This document shows positions 16,386 to 24,688 of a stretch of 45,557 bases of DNA, one piece after another; the stretch's first letter is position 1; every line of letters starts with the position of its first letter. Position numbers and translations under genes: made by a program. Source of the DNA: Rubrivivax sp. GTDB lineage: Bacteria > Pseudomonadota > Gammaproteobacteria > Burkholderiales > Burkholderiaceae_C. The notes below the pieces were generated by a model, which did no database searches, was not told the DNA's origin, and saw only the letters and a program-made list of their open reading frames with translations. The stretch lies in the NCBI GenBank assembly GCA_027489455.1, contig JAIXZR010000021.1:1-45557 (forward strand), in the 5' to 3' direction.

Positions 16386-17411
16386 TCAACCGCCGCCGGG
16401 CGCGCCGGGGGCTGGCCGGTGCGCCAGCGCGCGCTGGAGCGCCGCCAGGCCTGCGGCCAAGGCCTGGGGCTCGTCGCAGGCCACCACCTCGCGCGGGCCG
16501 AAGCCGCGCAGCCAGGTCAGCTGGCGCTTGGCCAGTTGCCGCGTGGCTGCCACGCCTTGTTCGCGCAGTGCGGCCAGCAGCGGGGCCCGGGGGTCCGTTT
16601 CGTGCGGGTCCAGGCCGGCCGCCAGCGCCGCCCAGGCCTGGCGGTAGCCCACGCAGCGCATCGCAGGCAGGTCGGCGTGCAGGTCGGCGCGGCCGCGCAA
16701 GGCCGCCACTTCGGTCAGCAGACCAGCCGCCAGCATGTCGCCAAACCGCTGCTCGATGCGCTGATGCAGCCAGTCGCGGTGCAGCGGTTCCAGAGAAACC
16801 AGATGGAACTGCAGGCCGCCAGCCGGAGGCGCGCCGCGCTGCCACGCCGACAGCGGCTGGCCGCTGACTTCAAAAACTTCCAGCGCCCGCTGGATGCGCT
16901 GGGCGTCGGCCGGGGCCAGCCGGGCCGCCGTGGCGGGGTCCACCCGCACCAGTTCGGCATGCAGCGCTGGCCAGCCCACGCGCGCGGCACGGGCATCGAT
17001 CCTGGCCCGCACCGCCGCGCTGGCGGGGGGCATGGCGTCGAGCCCGTCCCGCAGGGCCTTGAAATAAAGCATCGTGCCGCCCACCAGCAGCGGCAGATGG
17101 CCACGGCTTCGGATGTCGGCCACCAGCCGCGTGGCGTCGCTGGCAAAGCGTGCCGCCGAGTAGGCCTGGGCCGGGTCCAGGATGTCGATGAGGTGGTGCA
17201 CCACGGCAGCCCTTTGGGCCGGGCCGGGTTTGGCGGTGCCGATGTCCATGCCGCGGTAGACCAGGGCGGAGTCGACGCTGATGATCTCCACCGGCCAGGG
17301 GCAGGCGCCCGTGGTGGCGAAGGCCATCGCCAAAGCGGTCTTGCCCGCTGCCGTGGGGCCGGCCAGGGCCAGGGTGGGGGCCAGGCCCGCGTCGTCGGCC
17401 TGCGCCTTCAT
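16386..17411 (-). CDS. miaA: tRNA dimethylallyltransferase
   Basis: Transfers a dimethylallyl group from DMAPP to N6 of adenosine-37 in tRNAs that read UNN codons. The 341-residue protein has the P-loop GPTAAGKT (residues 18-25), the substrate aspartate region [50 protein letters not shown] and YRQAWAAL, all in MiaA order, then the C-terminal [13 protein letters not shown]. The ATG overlaps the stop of the upstream transporter gene (ATGA), so translation is coupled. A longer frame through 18434 is a read-through shadow of the transporter gene. Confidence 0.96.
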   Translation of the reverse strand: MKAQADDAGLAPTLALAGPTAAGKTALAMAFATTGACPWPVEIISVDSALVYRGMDIGTAKPGPAQRAAVVHHLIDILDPAQAYSAARFASDATRLVADIRSRGHLPLLVGGTMLYFKALRDGLDAMPPASAAVRARIDARAARVGWPALHAELVRVDPATAARLAPADAQRIQRALEVFEVSGQPLSAWQRGAPPAGGLQFHLVSLEPLHRDWLHQRIEQRFGDMLAAGLLTEVAALRGRADLHADLPAMRCVGYRQAWAALAAGLDPHETDPRAPLLAALREQGVAATRQLAKRQLTWLRGFGPREVVACDEPQALAAGLAALQRALAHRPAPGAPGGG

Positions 17412-18658
17412 GGTGCGGGCAGGGCGCGGGCGGGCTGGCCGTGGCGCTGCACCAGCGTCCAGGCCACAGTGGCCGTCAGCAGCGACCAGAAGCCCAGCCC
17501 CAGCGCGTAGGGCAGCAGCCGGCCGTCCAGCGCCTGCCCCAGCCACAGGCCGACGCCGAAGGCCACCGCTGCCAGCACGAAACCCGCCAGTGCAGAAGCC
17601 GCCCCCGCCGCCTGCGGAAAGGGCCCGACCGCACCGGCCTGCCCGCAAGGCTGGTGCACGCCGTGGCCGAAGGCGAACAGGCACTGCGGCAACAGCACGG
17701 CCCAGGCCTGCAGGATGCCGGCGCTCGCCAGCACCACGCCCAGCGTGCCGCCGGCCAAACTGAAGATCGCGCCCCGGCGCACCGCGGCGGCCATGCCGGC
17801 GCGGGCCACCCAGCGCCGGCAGGCGAAGGTGCCTGCCAGGTAGCTGGTGGACGCCGCGCCCATCGCCAGGCCGTAGGCCACCGAGGACAGGCCCAGCAGG
17901 TCGATGTAGACGAACGACGAGCCCGCCAGCACCGTGAACAGCCCGCCGTAGGTGAAGCTGACGAGCAGTGTCCAGGCCAGGAAGGTGGGGTGGCGGGCAA
18001 TCTGCCACCAGGTGCCCAGCAGCGGCCCCAGGGCCGTGGCGCGCGGGTTCTTGCGCGGCAGCGTCTCCGGCAGGCGCAGCGCGATGAACAGCAGCGTGAC
18101 GGCCCCCATCGCCGCCACCAGGCCCAGCGCCGCGCGCCAGCCCCAGGCAGCAGCGGCCAGACCGCCCACCACCGGGCCGGTGATCGCAATCACGCCAAGG
18201 CCGGAAAGCCCCAGCGACATCACTTGCGCGGCCTGCTGCGGCTCGTACAGGTCGCGCAGCATGGCGCGCGCGCAGACGACCGCAGCGGCCAGCGCGGCGC
18301 CCTGCAACGCGCGCCAGGCGATCAGCGTGTCGATGCTGCCGGCCAAGGTGCCACCCAGGCTGGCGGCGGTGTAGAGCAGCAGGCCGGTCAGCAGCACCGG
18401 GCGGCGGCCGTAGCGGTCGGCCAGCGGGCCCCACACCAGCTGGCTCAGGCCGAAGGCCAGGATCAGCGCCGACATGGTCAGCTGCGCGGCTGACATCGAT
18501 GCGCCCAGGTCCCGCGTGAGTGCCGGCAGCGCCGGCAGGTAGACATCGGTGGTGACGGGCTGCAGACCCAACAGCAGCGCCAGTGCGCAGGCGACCAGGG
18601 CCACGCTCGGGCGGGGCGGCCGGCCCGGCAGGGCGGCGGCGATCGGGGGCGTGGGCAT
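17408..18658 (-). CDS. MFS drug resistance transporter, Bcr/CflA type
   Basis: A 416-residue major facilitator with about twelve membrane segments. Bcr/CflA features: the start of helix 1 with [20 protein letters not shown], the loop [36 protein letters not shown], and [16 protein letters not shown]. Such proteins are proton antiporters for drugs such as bicyclomycin or for sulfonamides and Cys. The start at 18658 (MPTPP) was chosen because sequence upstream in the open frame has no family similarity. It is the first gene of a coupled pair with miaA. Confidence 0.92.
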   Translation of the reverse strand: MPTPPIAAALPGRPPRPSVALVACALALLLGLQPVTTDVYLPALPALTRDLGASMSAAQLTMSALILAFGLSQLVWGPLADRYGRRPVLLTGLLLYTAASLGGTLAGSIDTLIAWRALQGAALAAAVVCARAMLRDLYEPQQAAQVMSLGLSGLGVIAITGPVVGGLAAAAWGWRAALGLVAAMGAVTLLFIALRLPETLPRKNPRATALGPLLGTWWQIARHPTFLAWTLLVSFTYGGLFTVLAGSSFVYIDLLGLSSVAYGLAMGAASTSYLAGTFACRRWVARAGMAAAVRRGAIFSLAGGTLGVVLASAGILQAWAVLLPQCLFAFGHGVHQPCGQAGAVGPFPQAAGAASALAGFVLAAVAFGVGLWLGQALDGRLLPYALGLGFWSLLTATVAWTLVQRHGQPARALPAP

Positions 18659-18823
18659 CGCTTCAAGGTTACCAGGGCCCCTGATCGCCTTCGGCCGGGC
18701 CCGCCGGCTTCGTCGGCCCAGCGTGCGCTTGGTGCCCGGTGCCGCGGCGTCCGTCGCAGGCCGGCTGGCCGTGGCCTGGCTGGCCGGCATGATGACGCCC
18801 ATCCCAGACTGCACGACAGCACC

Positions 18824-19915
18824 ATGCCATCGATTCCCTTCGCACTGCACCGCCCTCGTCACACCCTGGGGGCGGCTCCGCTGGCGCGCGCCCCCAGGCG
18901 GGCCCCTGCTGCCCGTCCCGGCCGGGCGCTGCGGTCGGCCCTGGCTGCCTTCGGCCTGGCTGCCGCGCTGCTGCAGCCCGCCGCGGCACAGATGTTCAAG
19001 GACCCGGTGCTGCAGGGCCTGTACCAGCGCGAGCGCCTGGCAGAACTGCAGAACCTGGCGCGCGAGCGCCTGGCCGCCCAGCCGGGCGATGCCCAGGCCG
19101 TGCTGGCGCTGGCCGTGGCCGCGATGCAGGCCAACGACGGGGCTGCGCGGCAGGCGGTCATCGGCCGCGCCGAGACCTGCGCGCAGCAGCAGCCCCAGGC
19201 GGCCGCCTGCCACTATGCGCTGGGCGTGGTGCTGGGGGCCCAGGCCATGACCGAAGGCATGCTGAAGGCCGCGCGCAGCGCCGGCACGGTGAAGGCGGCG
19301 CTCAGCCAGGCCCATACGCTGGACCCGCAGTGGTACCCCGCCCGCAGCGCCCTGGTCGAGTTCTACCTGCTGGCCCCGGGCATGATGGGCGGCAGCACGA
19401 CGAAGGCGCAGGAACTGGCCCGCAGCGCGCCCGTGGCCGACCAGGCGAAGCTGCTGCAGGCCCGCGTGGATCTGCAGGACGACCGCGCCGCCGCCGCGCT
19501 GCAGGCCCTGGCCGGCCTGCTGAAGCTGCCGGATGCCGACCAGGCCGAAGATGCTGCCAGTTGGGGTTTCGCTGCAGCCACCCAGCTGATCAACGCCGGC
19601 CAGGCCAGCCAGGCGCGGGCCTTTCTGGAGCGGCTGCAGCAGGACCGCCCCGCCAGCGCCTACGGCCCCTACGGCCTGGCGCGCGTGCGGGTGGCCGAAG
19701 GCGCACACGCCGAGGCCCTGAAGCTCTACGACCAGGCGGCCGCGGCCGCCGACGCCGCCCGGCTGCCGCTGGACTACCGGCGCGGGATTTCGCTGCAGGC
19801 CCTGGGGCGGAACGACGAGGCCCGGGCCGCCTTCACGCGCTTCGTCGCTGCCGGCAAGGGGCAGAAGGCGTCGCTGGACGACGCACGCAAGCGCCTGCAG
19901 GCCCTGGGTGCCTGA
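18824..19915 (+). CDS. Secreted tetratricopeptide-repeat protein
   Basis: A 363-residue protein with an unusually long Arg/Pro-rich N-terminal region (about 35 residues), then a hydrophobic stretch (LAAFGLAAALLQP) ending AAAQ like a signal peptidase site near residue 56. The mature part is helical with TPR-like units (for example YGPYGLARVRVAEGAHAEALKLYDQA). The segment YALGVVLGAQAMTEGMLKAARSAG is typical of uncharacterised bacterial TPR proteins. A GC-rich inverted repeat (18865-18898) lies inside the N-terminal code, and the ATG has no good ribosome site, so the real start is uncertain although no better in-frame codon exists. Function unknown. Confidence 0.8.
   Translation: MPSIPFALHRPRHTLGAAPLARAPRRAPAARPGRALRSALAAFGLAAALLQPAAAQMFKDPVLQGLYQRERLAELQNLARERLAAQPGDAQAVLALAVAAMQANDGAARQAVIGRAETCAQQQPQAAACHYALGVVLGAQAMTEGMLKAARSAGTVKAALSQAHTLDPQWYPARSALVEFYLLAPGMMGGSTTKAQELARSAPVADQAKLLQARVDLQDDRAAAALQALAGLLKLPDADQAEDAASWGFAAATQLINAGQASQARAFLERLQQDRPASAYGPYGLARVRVAEGAHAEALKLYDQAAAAADAARLPLDYRRGISLQALGRNDEARAAFTRFVAAGKGQKASLDDARKRLQALGA
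18865..18898. repeat. 10-base inverted repeat in the 5' part of the TPR gene
   Basis: Arms CCTGGGGGCG (18865-18874) and CGCCCCCAGG (18889-18898) are perfectly complementary with a 14-base loop. The composition resembles the short GC-rich palindromic elements that are common between genes in Burkholderiales. Here it falls within the frame of a signal-peptide region. Confidence 0.5.
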
Positions 19916-19949
19916 GGGCGGCCCGGTGACGCCGCGCCGGCATTGACGA

Positions 19950-21074
19950 TCAGAAGCGTTCGTCTTCGCGCAAGTAGCGCCACTGGCCTGCCGGCAGCTG
20001 CCCCAGCACGACGCTGCCGATGCGCACGCGCTTGAGCGCCAGCACATCCAGGCCCACCAGCTCGCACATTCGGCGGATCTGCCGCTTGCGGCCTTCGCGC
20101 AGCACGATGCGCAGCTGGTCCTCGTTCTGCCAGCTCACATGCGCGGGGCGCAGCTGCACGCCGTCCAGTTCCAGGCCGTGGCGCAGGCGGTCCAGCGCGT
20201 CGGGCCGCAGCGGGCCGGCGCCGGCCGGCCGCACGCGCACCAGGTATTCCTTCTCGACCCGCGTCTCGTCGCCGATCAGCCGCTTGGCGATGCGGCCGTC
20301 CTGCGTGAAGACCAGCAGGCCGGTGGAATCGATGTCCAGACGGCCGGCTGGCGCCAGGTGGCGAAGGTGGCCGGGGTGGAAGACGACGCCCGAGGCATCA
20401 CCGGCCCAGCGGTTGGCCGGCTGCACCAGGCTGATCGCCGGCTCGTAGCCGTCTTCGGCCTGGCCGCTGACCAGCCCGATGGGCTTGTGCAGCAGCACCG
20501 TCATGCGCCGGGCTTGTTCGGCCCGCGCGCGGGGGTCGATGTCGAGCACGGCGTCCACTGGCGCGCGCTGCCCCAGCACGGCCATGCGGCCATCGACGCG
20601 CACCCAGCCGGCGGCGATCCAGTCGTCGGCCTCGCGCCGCGAGCACAGGCCACGCTCGGTCATCAGCTTGGAAATGCGGACGCCTTCGCTGGCCGCTTGG
20701 CCAGGCCCCGGGCCAGGCATCCCGCCGGGCACCCCGCCAGGCACCTGGCGTGACGCGGTCGCGGCGGGTGCCGTGGCGGCTGGCGGCGCCGGGCGGGTGT
20801 CGCGGGCGGGGGGTGCAGGGCGGGGCGGGCGGCCAGGGCGGGCAGGGCGGGCAGGGCGGGGAGAGCGGGGTGGGGGGGTATCGGGCGGCTCGCGGGCTTC
20901 GCCAGCGGGGCGCGGGGCCTGCCCCTCGGCCAGCGGCCGGCGGGGTGTCTTGGCATCGGCTGCGGGCGGTGGCGCAGGCCGGTGCGGGGCACCGGGGCGC
21001 ACCGGCTTGCGGCGCGGGTCGGGGCGGGGGGCGCCGGCCTTCAGGCTGACGCGTGGGCGGGTGGGGTCGGCCAT
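19950..21074 (-). CDS. rRNA pseudouridine synthase, RsuA/RluB/RluF family
   Basis: Isomerises a uridine in ribosomal RNA to pseudouridine. The conserved part starts near residue 130 with an S4 domain (RISKLMTERGLCSRREADDWI), then the catalytic domain with HKPIGLVSG, the catalytic aspartate in GRLDIDSTGLLVFT, EKEYLVRV, and the C-terminal EGRKRQIRRMCELVG. Wording around HKPIGLVSGQAEDGYEP is closest to RluF-like members in my judgement, but RluB/RsuA cannot be excluded. The first 130 residues are low-complexity Pro/Arg/Ala/Gly with no fold, encoded partly by 9-base tandem repeats. Such disordered basic extensions are common in betaproteobacterial relatives and probably bind RNA. Confidence 0.93.
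   Translation of the reverse strand: MADPTRPRVSLKAGAPRPDPRRKPVRPGAPHRPAPPPAADAKTPRRPLAEGQAPRPAGEAREPPDTPPPRSPRPARPARPGRPPRPAPPARDTRPAPPAATAPAATASRQVPGGVPGGMPGPGPGQAASEGVRISKLMTERGLCSRREADDWIAAGWVRVDGRMAVLGQRAPVDAVLDIDPRARAEQARRMTVLLHKPIGLVSGQAEDGYEPAISLVQPANRWAGDASGVVFHPGHLRHLAPAGRLDIDSTGLLVFTQDGRIAKRLIGDETRVEKEYLVRVRPAGAGPLRPDALDRLRHGLELDGVQLRPAHVSWQNEDQLRIVLREGRKRQIRRMCELVGLDVLALKRVRIGSVVLGQLPAGQWRYLREDERF
20833..20868. repeat. 9-base tandem repeat in the disordered arm of the pseudouridine synthase
   Basis: About four units of a GCAGGGCGG-like 9-mer (20833-20841, 20842-20850, 20851-20859, 20860-20868; the middle two identical). On the minus strand they encode Pro-Ala-Arg-type triplets, and because the unit is a multiple of three, copy-number changes would keep the frame. 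Confidence 0.7.
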
Positions 21075-21105
21075 GGCCCGGATTGGACCATGGCCGCGCC
21101 GCCCT

Positions 21106-21726
21106 TCAGCCGCGGCGGCGCGCGTTCGCGCCGGCCAGCAGCGCCAGGCCCAGCGCGCCCAGCAGCCAGGTGGCGGGCTCGGGCACCACGCTGGCCTGCG
21201 TCACGCCGCTGAGGTTCAGGCGCCAGAAGCCGCCTTTCTGGTCATTGGCGTTGGGGTCGTAGCTGGGCTGGTTCCATTCGGTCAGCAGGATCGGCGTCTC
21301 GCTGCCGTAGGCAAAGCCCTGCGACAGCAGGCTGCCGTTGGCGCGGTTGAAGGCTGCCACCAGCGTCACGCGGTAGTTGCCGGCGGCCAGCGCCGGCAGC
21401 ACGAAGCCGGTGTCGTAGAAGCCCTGGCCGGCGGCCACCGTGTCGTCGTCGTCGACTTCGGCCAGCAGGCTGAAATCGCCGCCGCTGGCGCGCCAGAGCC
21501 CGGCGGCGGGGTCGAAGTTCAGGCCACCCAGCCAGGAGTCCGTCCAGATGCGCACCTCGGTGGCCGGCGCGGCCAGGCTGAAGTCGACCTGCACGACATC
21601 GTTGTGGAAGCGGATCTGGCCGCTGAAGCTGAAGCTGGCGGCGCTGGCCGATGCGCAGGCCAGGATCAGGCCGGCGGCGGCGATGGCCGTCCGCAACCCG
21701 GGGGCGGTGGTGAGGTGTGCTTGCAT
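21106..21726 (-). CDS. PEP-CTERM sorting domain protein, DVUA0089-like
   Basis: A 206-residue secreted protein with a signal peptide (ending ASA near residue 28), a beta-rich domain with FSFSGQIRFHNDVVQVDFSL and DSWLGGLNFDPAAGLW, and a terminal PEP-CTERM anchor: VVPEPATWLLGALGLALLAG followed by ANARRRG. Proteins with this tail are processed by exosortase (EpsH/XrtA type), typically in bacteria making exopolysaccharide. The body resembles the DVUA0089 family, of unknown function. It follows the phoD-like gene on the same strand by 58 bases. No exosortase is in the window, so it must lie elsewhere. Confidence 0.85.
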   Translation of the reverse strand: MQAHLTTAPGLRTAIAAAGLILACASASAASFSFSGQIRFHNDVVQVDFSLAAPATEVRIWTDSWLGGLNFDPAAGLWRASGGDFSLLAEVDDDDTVAAGQGFYDTGFVLPALAAGNYRVTLVAAFNRANGSLLSQGFAYGSETPILLTEWNQPSYDPNANDQKGGFWRLNLSGVTQASVVPEPATWLLGALGLALLAGANARRRG

Positions 21727-21763
21727 GGGGCGGGTCCGGTAGAGGGGGCGGGGCAGGGCGTAG

Positions 21764-21787
21764 GGCTCAGGCTCAGGCTCAGGCTCA
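21764..21787. repeat. Four tandem GGCTCA hexamers at the phoD stop codon
   Basis: The hexamer GGCTCA is repeated four times without mismatch (TGAGCC on the minus strand). The stop codon of the PhoD-like gene is the first TGA of the array, so the 3' end and the leader of the next gene consist of repeated in-frame TGA. It is a possible slippage site that would alter only the spacer length. Confidence 0.9.
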
Positions 21788-23470
21788 GGGCGCCAGGGCC
21801 GGGGGGTTGGCCGGCGGCAGCGTCTGCGCGGCCGGCTGCAGGCGGTTGCCGCCATCCACGGTCTGGAAGGCCGCACCGAAGGTCTGCACATTGCTGATGG
21901 CCTGCACGGTGTCGACGAACCACCACTCACCCACCACGCGCTGCGGCGTCACGTCCACCAGCATGTAGCCGCGCTGATTCAGATCGATGTACTTGAAGTG
22001 CGGGTTGATGCTGCGCAGCAGCGCCGCGGTGCTGCCCGTGGGGTCGTTCGCGCCCGGCGACGTGACCGAGGTGCCGACGAACTCGACCGCGCGCGAGCCT
22101 TCGCCCGTCGCCGGGTTGTAGCCGCCGGTGGCGGTGTTGGTGTTGTTCGGGTCCTGGCTCAGGTCTGCTGCCCAGCTGCTGTGGATGTCGCCGGTCAGCA
22201 CGACGCAGTTGTTCACCGGCGGCAAGCCGGCCGTGCCCTTGAAGATGTCGTAGACGCGGTCGCGCGCCGGCTGGTAGCCATCCCACTGGTCGGTGTTCAG
22301 GAACACGCCGCCGCCGGCGGCCAGCGGTGCGCCCTGCAGCGTGAGCTGCGCAAACATCACGCCCTGGCCCAGGAACTTCCAGCGTGCCGGGGTGCTGCGC
22401 AGGCGCTGCGCCAGCCAGGCTTCCTGGGCCGGGCCCAGCAGCGTGCGCGCGGGGTCGGCAAAGGCGCCGGTCTGCACGAAGCCGTTGCCGAAGGGCGTGG
22501 GCACCGTGGCTGTGAGCTGCTGGCTGCGGGCCTGCAGGCGTTCTTCCAGCATCACCAGCTCCAGCAGGTCGCCGAAGCGGAAGGCGCGCTGGTTCTCGCG
22601 CTTCCGGGTCACGTCCGGCACGCGCACCGGCATCCACTCGTAGTAGGCCTGCAGGCCGACATTCACGCGTTCGTTCCAGTCGCCCTCGCCGCCGGGGCCG
22701 GTGCCGGGGGTGTGGTTCTGCGCGCCGTCGCGCCACGAGTCGTTGGTGGTCTCGTGGTCGTCCCAGATCGCGATCAGCGGGTGCTGGCGGTGCATTTCGA
22801 TCGAGTCGGCGTCGCGCTTGTACTGCGCATGGCGCAGCCGGTAGTCCGACAGCGTCACCATCTCGTTCGGTGGCTCGGGGGTGCGCAGGCTGCCGTACTG
22901 GTTGGGGCCGTACTCGTAGAGGTAGTCGCCCAGGTGGATGACGGCGTCCAGGTCAGCCCGTTCGGCAATGCGGCGATAGGCATTGAAGTAGCCGGCCGCA
23001 TGGTTGGAGCAGCTCACCACCGCCAGGCGCAGCCGCGCGGTGCTGCCCGCCGGCAGGGTGCGCGTGCGGCCCACGACCGAGCTCTGCCCCAGCGCGCTGA
23101 AGCGGTAGTAGTAGGTGGTGGCGGGCAGCAGGCGGCTGGCGTCCACCTTCACGGTGTAGTCGCGGTCCGGGTTCGTCTTGGCCTGCCCGCGCTGCACCAC
23201 CTGGGTAAGGGCCGGGTCGGTGGCGATCACGTAGTCCACGATCACCGCACCCCGCAGCGCGGCGGTGATTCGCGTCCACAGGATCACGCGGTCTGCCAGC
23301 GGGTCGCCACTGGCCACGCCATGCTGGAACACGCCGCCGCGCACGGCCCCACCGCCGCTGGCCAGGGCCGGCGCAGCCGCCAGCGCCAGCGCGGCGCCCC
23401 CGGACCGCTGGAAGAAGCCGCGGCGGCTGGTGCCGGCGGGCAGGGGCTTGATCTTCAGGGGGCGTCCCAT
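21785..23470 (-). CDS. phoD: PhoD-type alkaline phosphatase/phosphodiesterase, Tat exported
   Basis: A 561-residue secreted metallophosphoesterase. The N-terminus has a twin-arginine signal (SRRGFFQRSGG, R16-R17) and a hydrophobic stretch ending near residue 40. The PhoD N-terminal domain (FQHGVASGDPLADRVILWTRI) comes next. The catalytic domain has HLGDYLYEYG, IWDDHETTNDSW and LTGDIHSSW, the metal-binding motifs of the family. It releases phosphate from phosphomono- and diesters in the periplasm or outside the cell using Ca and Fe. The start at 23470 is supported by AGGAGA just upstream. No pho-box was recognised. It is probably co-transcribed with the PEP-CTERM gene. Confidence 0.94.
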   Translation of the reverse strand: MGRPLKIKPLPAGTSRRGFFQRSGGAALALAAAPALASGGGAVRGGVFQHGVASGDPLADRVILWTRITAALRGAVIVDYVIATDPALTQVVQRGQAKTNPDRDYTVKVDASRLLPATTYYYRFSALGQSSVVGRTRTLPAGSTARLRLAVVSCSNHAAGYFNAYRRIAERADLDAVIHLGDYLYEYGPNQYGSLRTPEPPNEMVTLSDYRLRHAQYKRDADSIEMHRQHPLIAIWDDHETTNDSWRDGAQNHTPGTGPGGEGDWNERVNVGLQAYYEWMPVRVPDVTRKRENQRAFRFGDLLELVMLEERLQARSQQLTATVPTPFGNGFVQTGAFADPARTLLGPAQEAWLAQRLRSTPARWKFLGQGVMFAQLTLQGAPLAAGGGVFLNTDQWDGYQPARDRVYDIFKGTAGLPPVNNCVVLTGDIHSSWAADLSQDPNNTNTATGGYNPATGEGSRAVEFVGTSVTSPGANDPTGSTAALLRSINPHFKYIDLNQRGYMLVDVTPQRVVGEWWFVDTVQAISNVQTFGAAFQTVDGGNRLQPAAQTLPPANPPALAP

Positions 23471-23670
23471 GGGGTCTCCTCGTTGGCGTGGCGGTGGGCC
23501 GGGCCTGGCGGGTGCACAGCGGGCTGCATTGGCTGGCCTCGCGGTCGAGTATCTGGAGCGCGTTTGACAGCACCGCGACAGCGCCGTGGCAGCGCCTGCG
23601 GGCCGCAGCCAGGCGCGGTATCGTGCAGAAGGGGCTGAAGACGATGGCCCACCCACCCCGGAGCACCCCC

Positions 23671-24369
23671 ATGAGCCCCCACCGCCCGTTGGCCTTGTTG
23701 CATCTCCCGCGGGCCGGGCTGGCCGCGCTGCTGCTGGCGGCCAGCCTCGGCGCGCTGGCTGCGCCGCCCTTGCCTGCGGCCGTTCAGGCGCGCGTGGAAT
23801 CGGCTCTGCGCGACTACGAGGCCGGCCGCCTGCAGCCCGCGCGTGCAGCTTTCGAAGCCCTGGCTGCGCAGCGCGTGCCGGTGGCCGAATACAACCTCGC
23901 CGTGATGCACCTTCGTGCCGAAGTGCCCCAGCCCGACCGCGTGCTCGCGCGCCGCTTGCTCACACGCGCGGCCGAGGGCGGGTTCGTGACGGCGCAATTC
24001 ATGCTGGCGCAGAGCCTGGAAAACGGCGATCTGGGCGATCGCGATCTGCCGTTGGCGCTGCGCTGGTACGAGGTGGCCGCCACCAGCGGCAGCGTCGAAG
24101 CCCAGGTCGCGATGGGCACGGCCTACTTCCTGGGCCGCGGCAAGCCGCAGGATGCCGAGCAATCGGCCCGCTGGTACCGCGAAGCCGCCAAGGGCGGCGA
24201 CGTCGGCGCGATGTACCTGATCGCATCGGCCTACGAACGCGGCGACGGTGTGCCGCAGGACCTGCGGCTGGCGCGCTACTGGTACGACCTGGCGGCCAAG
24301 GCCGGGGACGAGGCCGCCCCCGGCAAGCTGCGCGAGATCGACGCGCGCCGCGCGGCCCAGCCCAGCTGA
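23671..24369 (+). CDS. Sel1-like repeat protein, secreted
   Basis: A 232-residue protein with a signal peptide (cleavage after GALA, near residue 28) and at least four Sel1-type helical repeats, recognisable by AEGGFVTAQFMLAQSLENG, ATSGSVEAQVAMGTAYFLGRG, AKGGDVGAMYLIASAYERGDGV and the terminal ALAARYWYD-like unit. Sel1 repeats mediate protein-protein contacts in the envelope; no partner is evident. The ATG at 23671 has GGAG 7 bases upstream and places the signal peptide correctly; an ATG at 23644 is a weaker alternative. A 12-base palindrome GCGCGGCCGCGC (24370-24381) stands between it and the convergent ybeD. Confidence 0.85.
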   Translation: MSPHRPLALLHLPRAGLAALLLAASLGALAAPPLPAAVQARVESALRDYEAGRLQPARAAFEALAAQRVPVAEYNLAVMHLRAEVPQPDRVLARRLLTRAAEGGFVTAQFMLAQSLENGDLGDRDLPLALRWYEVAATSGSVEAQVAMGTAYFLGRGKPQDAEQSARWYREAAKGGDVGAMYLIASAYERGDGVPQDLRLARYWYDLAAKAGDEAAPGKLREIDARRAAQPS

Positions 24370-24391
24370 GCGCGGCCGCGCAACGCTGCGT

Positions 24392-24667
24392 CTACAGCAC
24401 CACCCGCACCATCGGGTGCGTGGACAGCGTGCGGTAGAGCTCGTCGAGCTGCTGGCGGCTGGTGGCGGTGATGGTCAGCGTCAGCCCCAGGTACTTGCCG
24501 GTCTTGCTGGGGCGCTGCTCGATGGTGCTGGCATCGAAGCCTGGATCGAACTGCCGCGCCACGCGGGCCATGGCGTCGACGAAGCCTTCCACCTGCTGGC
24601 CCATCACCTTGATCGGGAAGGCGCTGGGGTAGTCGATGAGGCTCTGCTCGGGCGGGATTTCTCTCAT
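24392..24667 (-). CDS. ybeD: YbeD/DUF493-family protein
   Basis: A 91-residue small alpha-beta protein of the DUF493 family, with IDYPSAFPIKVMG, the ferredoxin-like fold pattern and TYLG-like GKYLGLTLTI. The family is thought to be regulatory; in many proteobacteria it stands between dat/dacA and lipBA. Here it follows the D-amino acid aminotransferase gene by 21 bases, but lipB and lipA are absent downstream and a Sel1 gene converges instead. Confidence 0.92.
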   Translation of the reverse strand: MREIPPEQSLIDYPSAFPIKVMGQQVEGFVDAMARVARQFDPGFDASTIEQRPSKTGKYLGLTLTITATSRQQLDELYRTLSTHPMVRVVL

Positions 24668-24688
24668 GCGGGGGCGGCCGGCGGCAGG

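Noticed and set aside
17408..20047. Very long minus-strand frame that would extend the MFS transporter by about 460 residues
   Set aside because: The part upstream of 18658 overlaps the real TPR gene on the other strand and has no family similarity. The MFS family starts at MPTPP.
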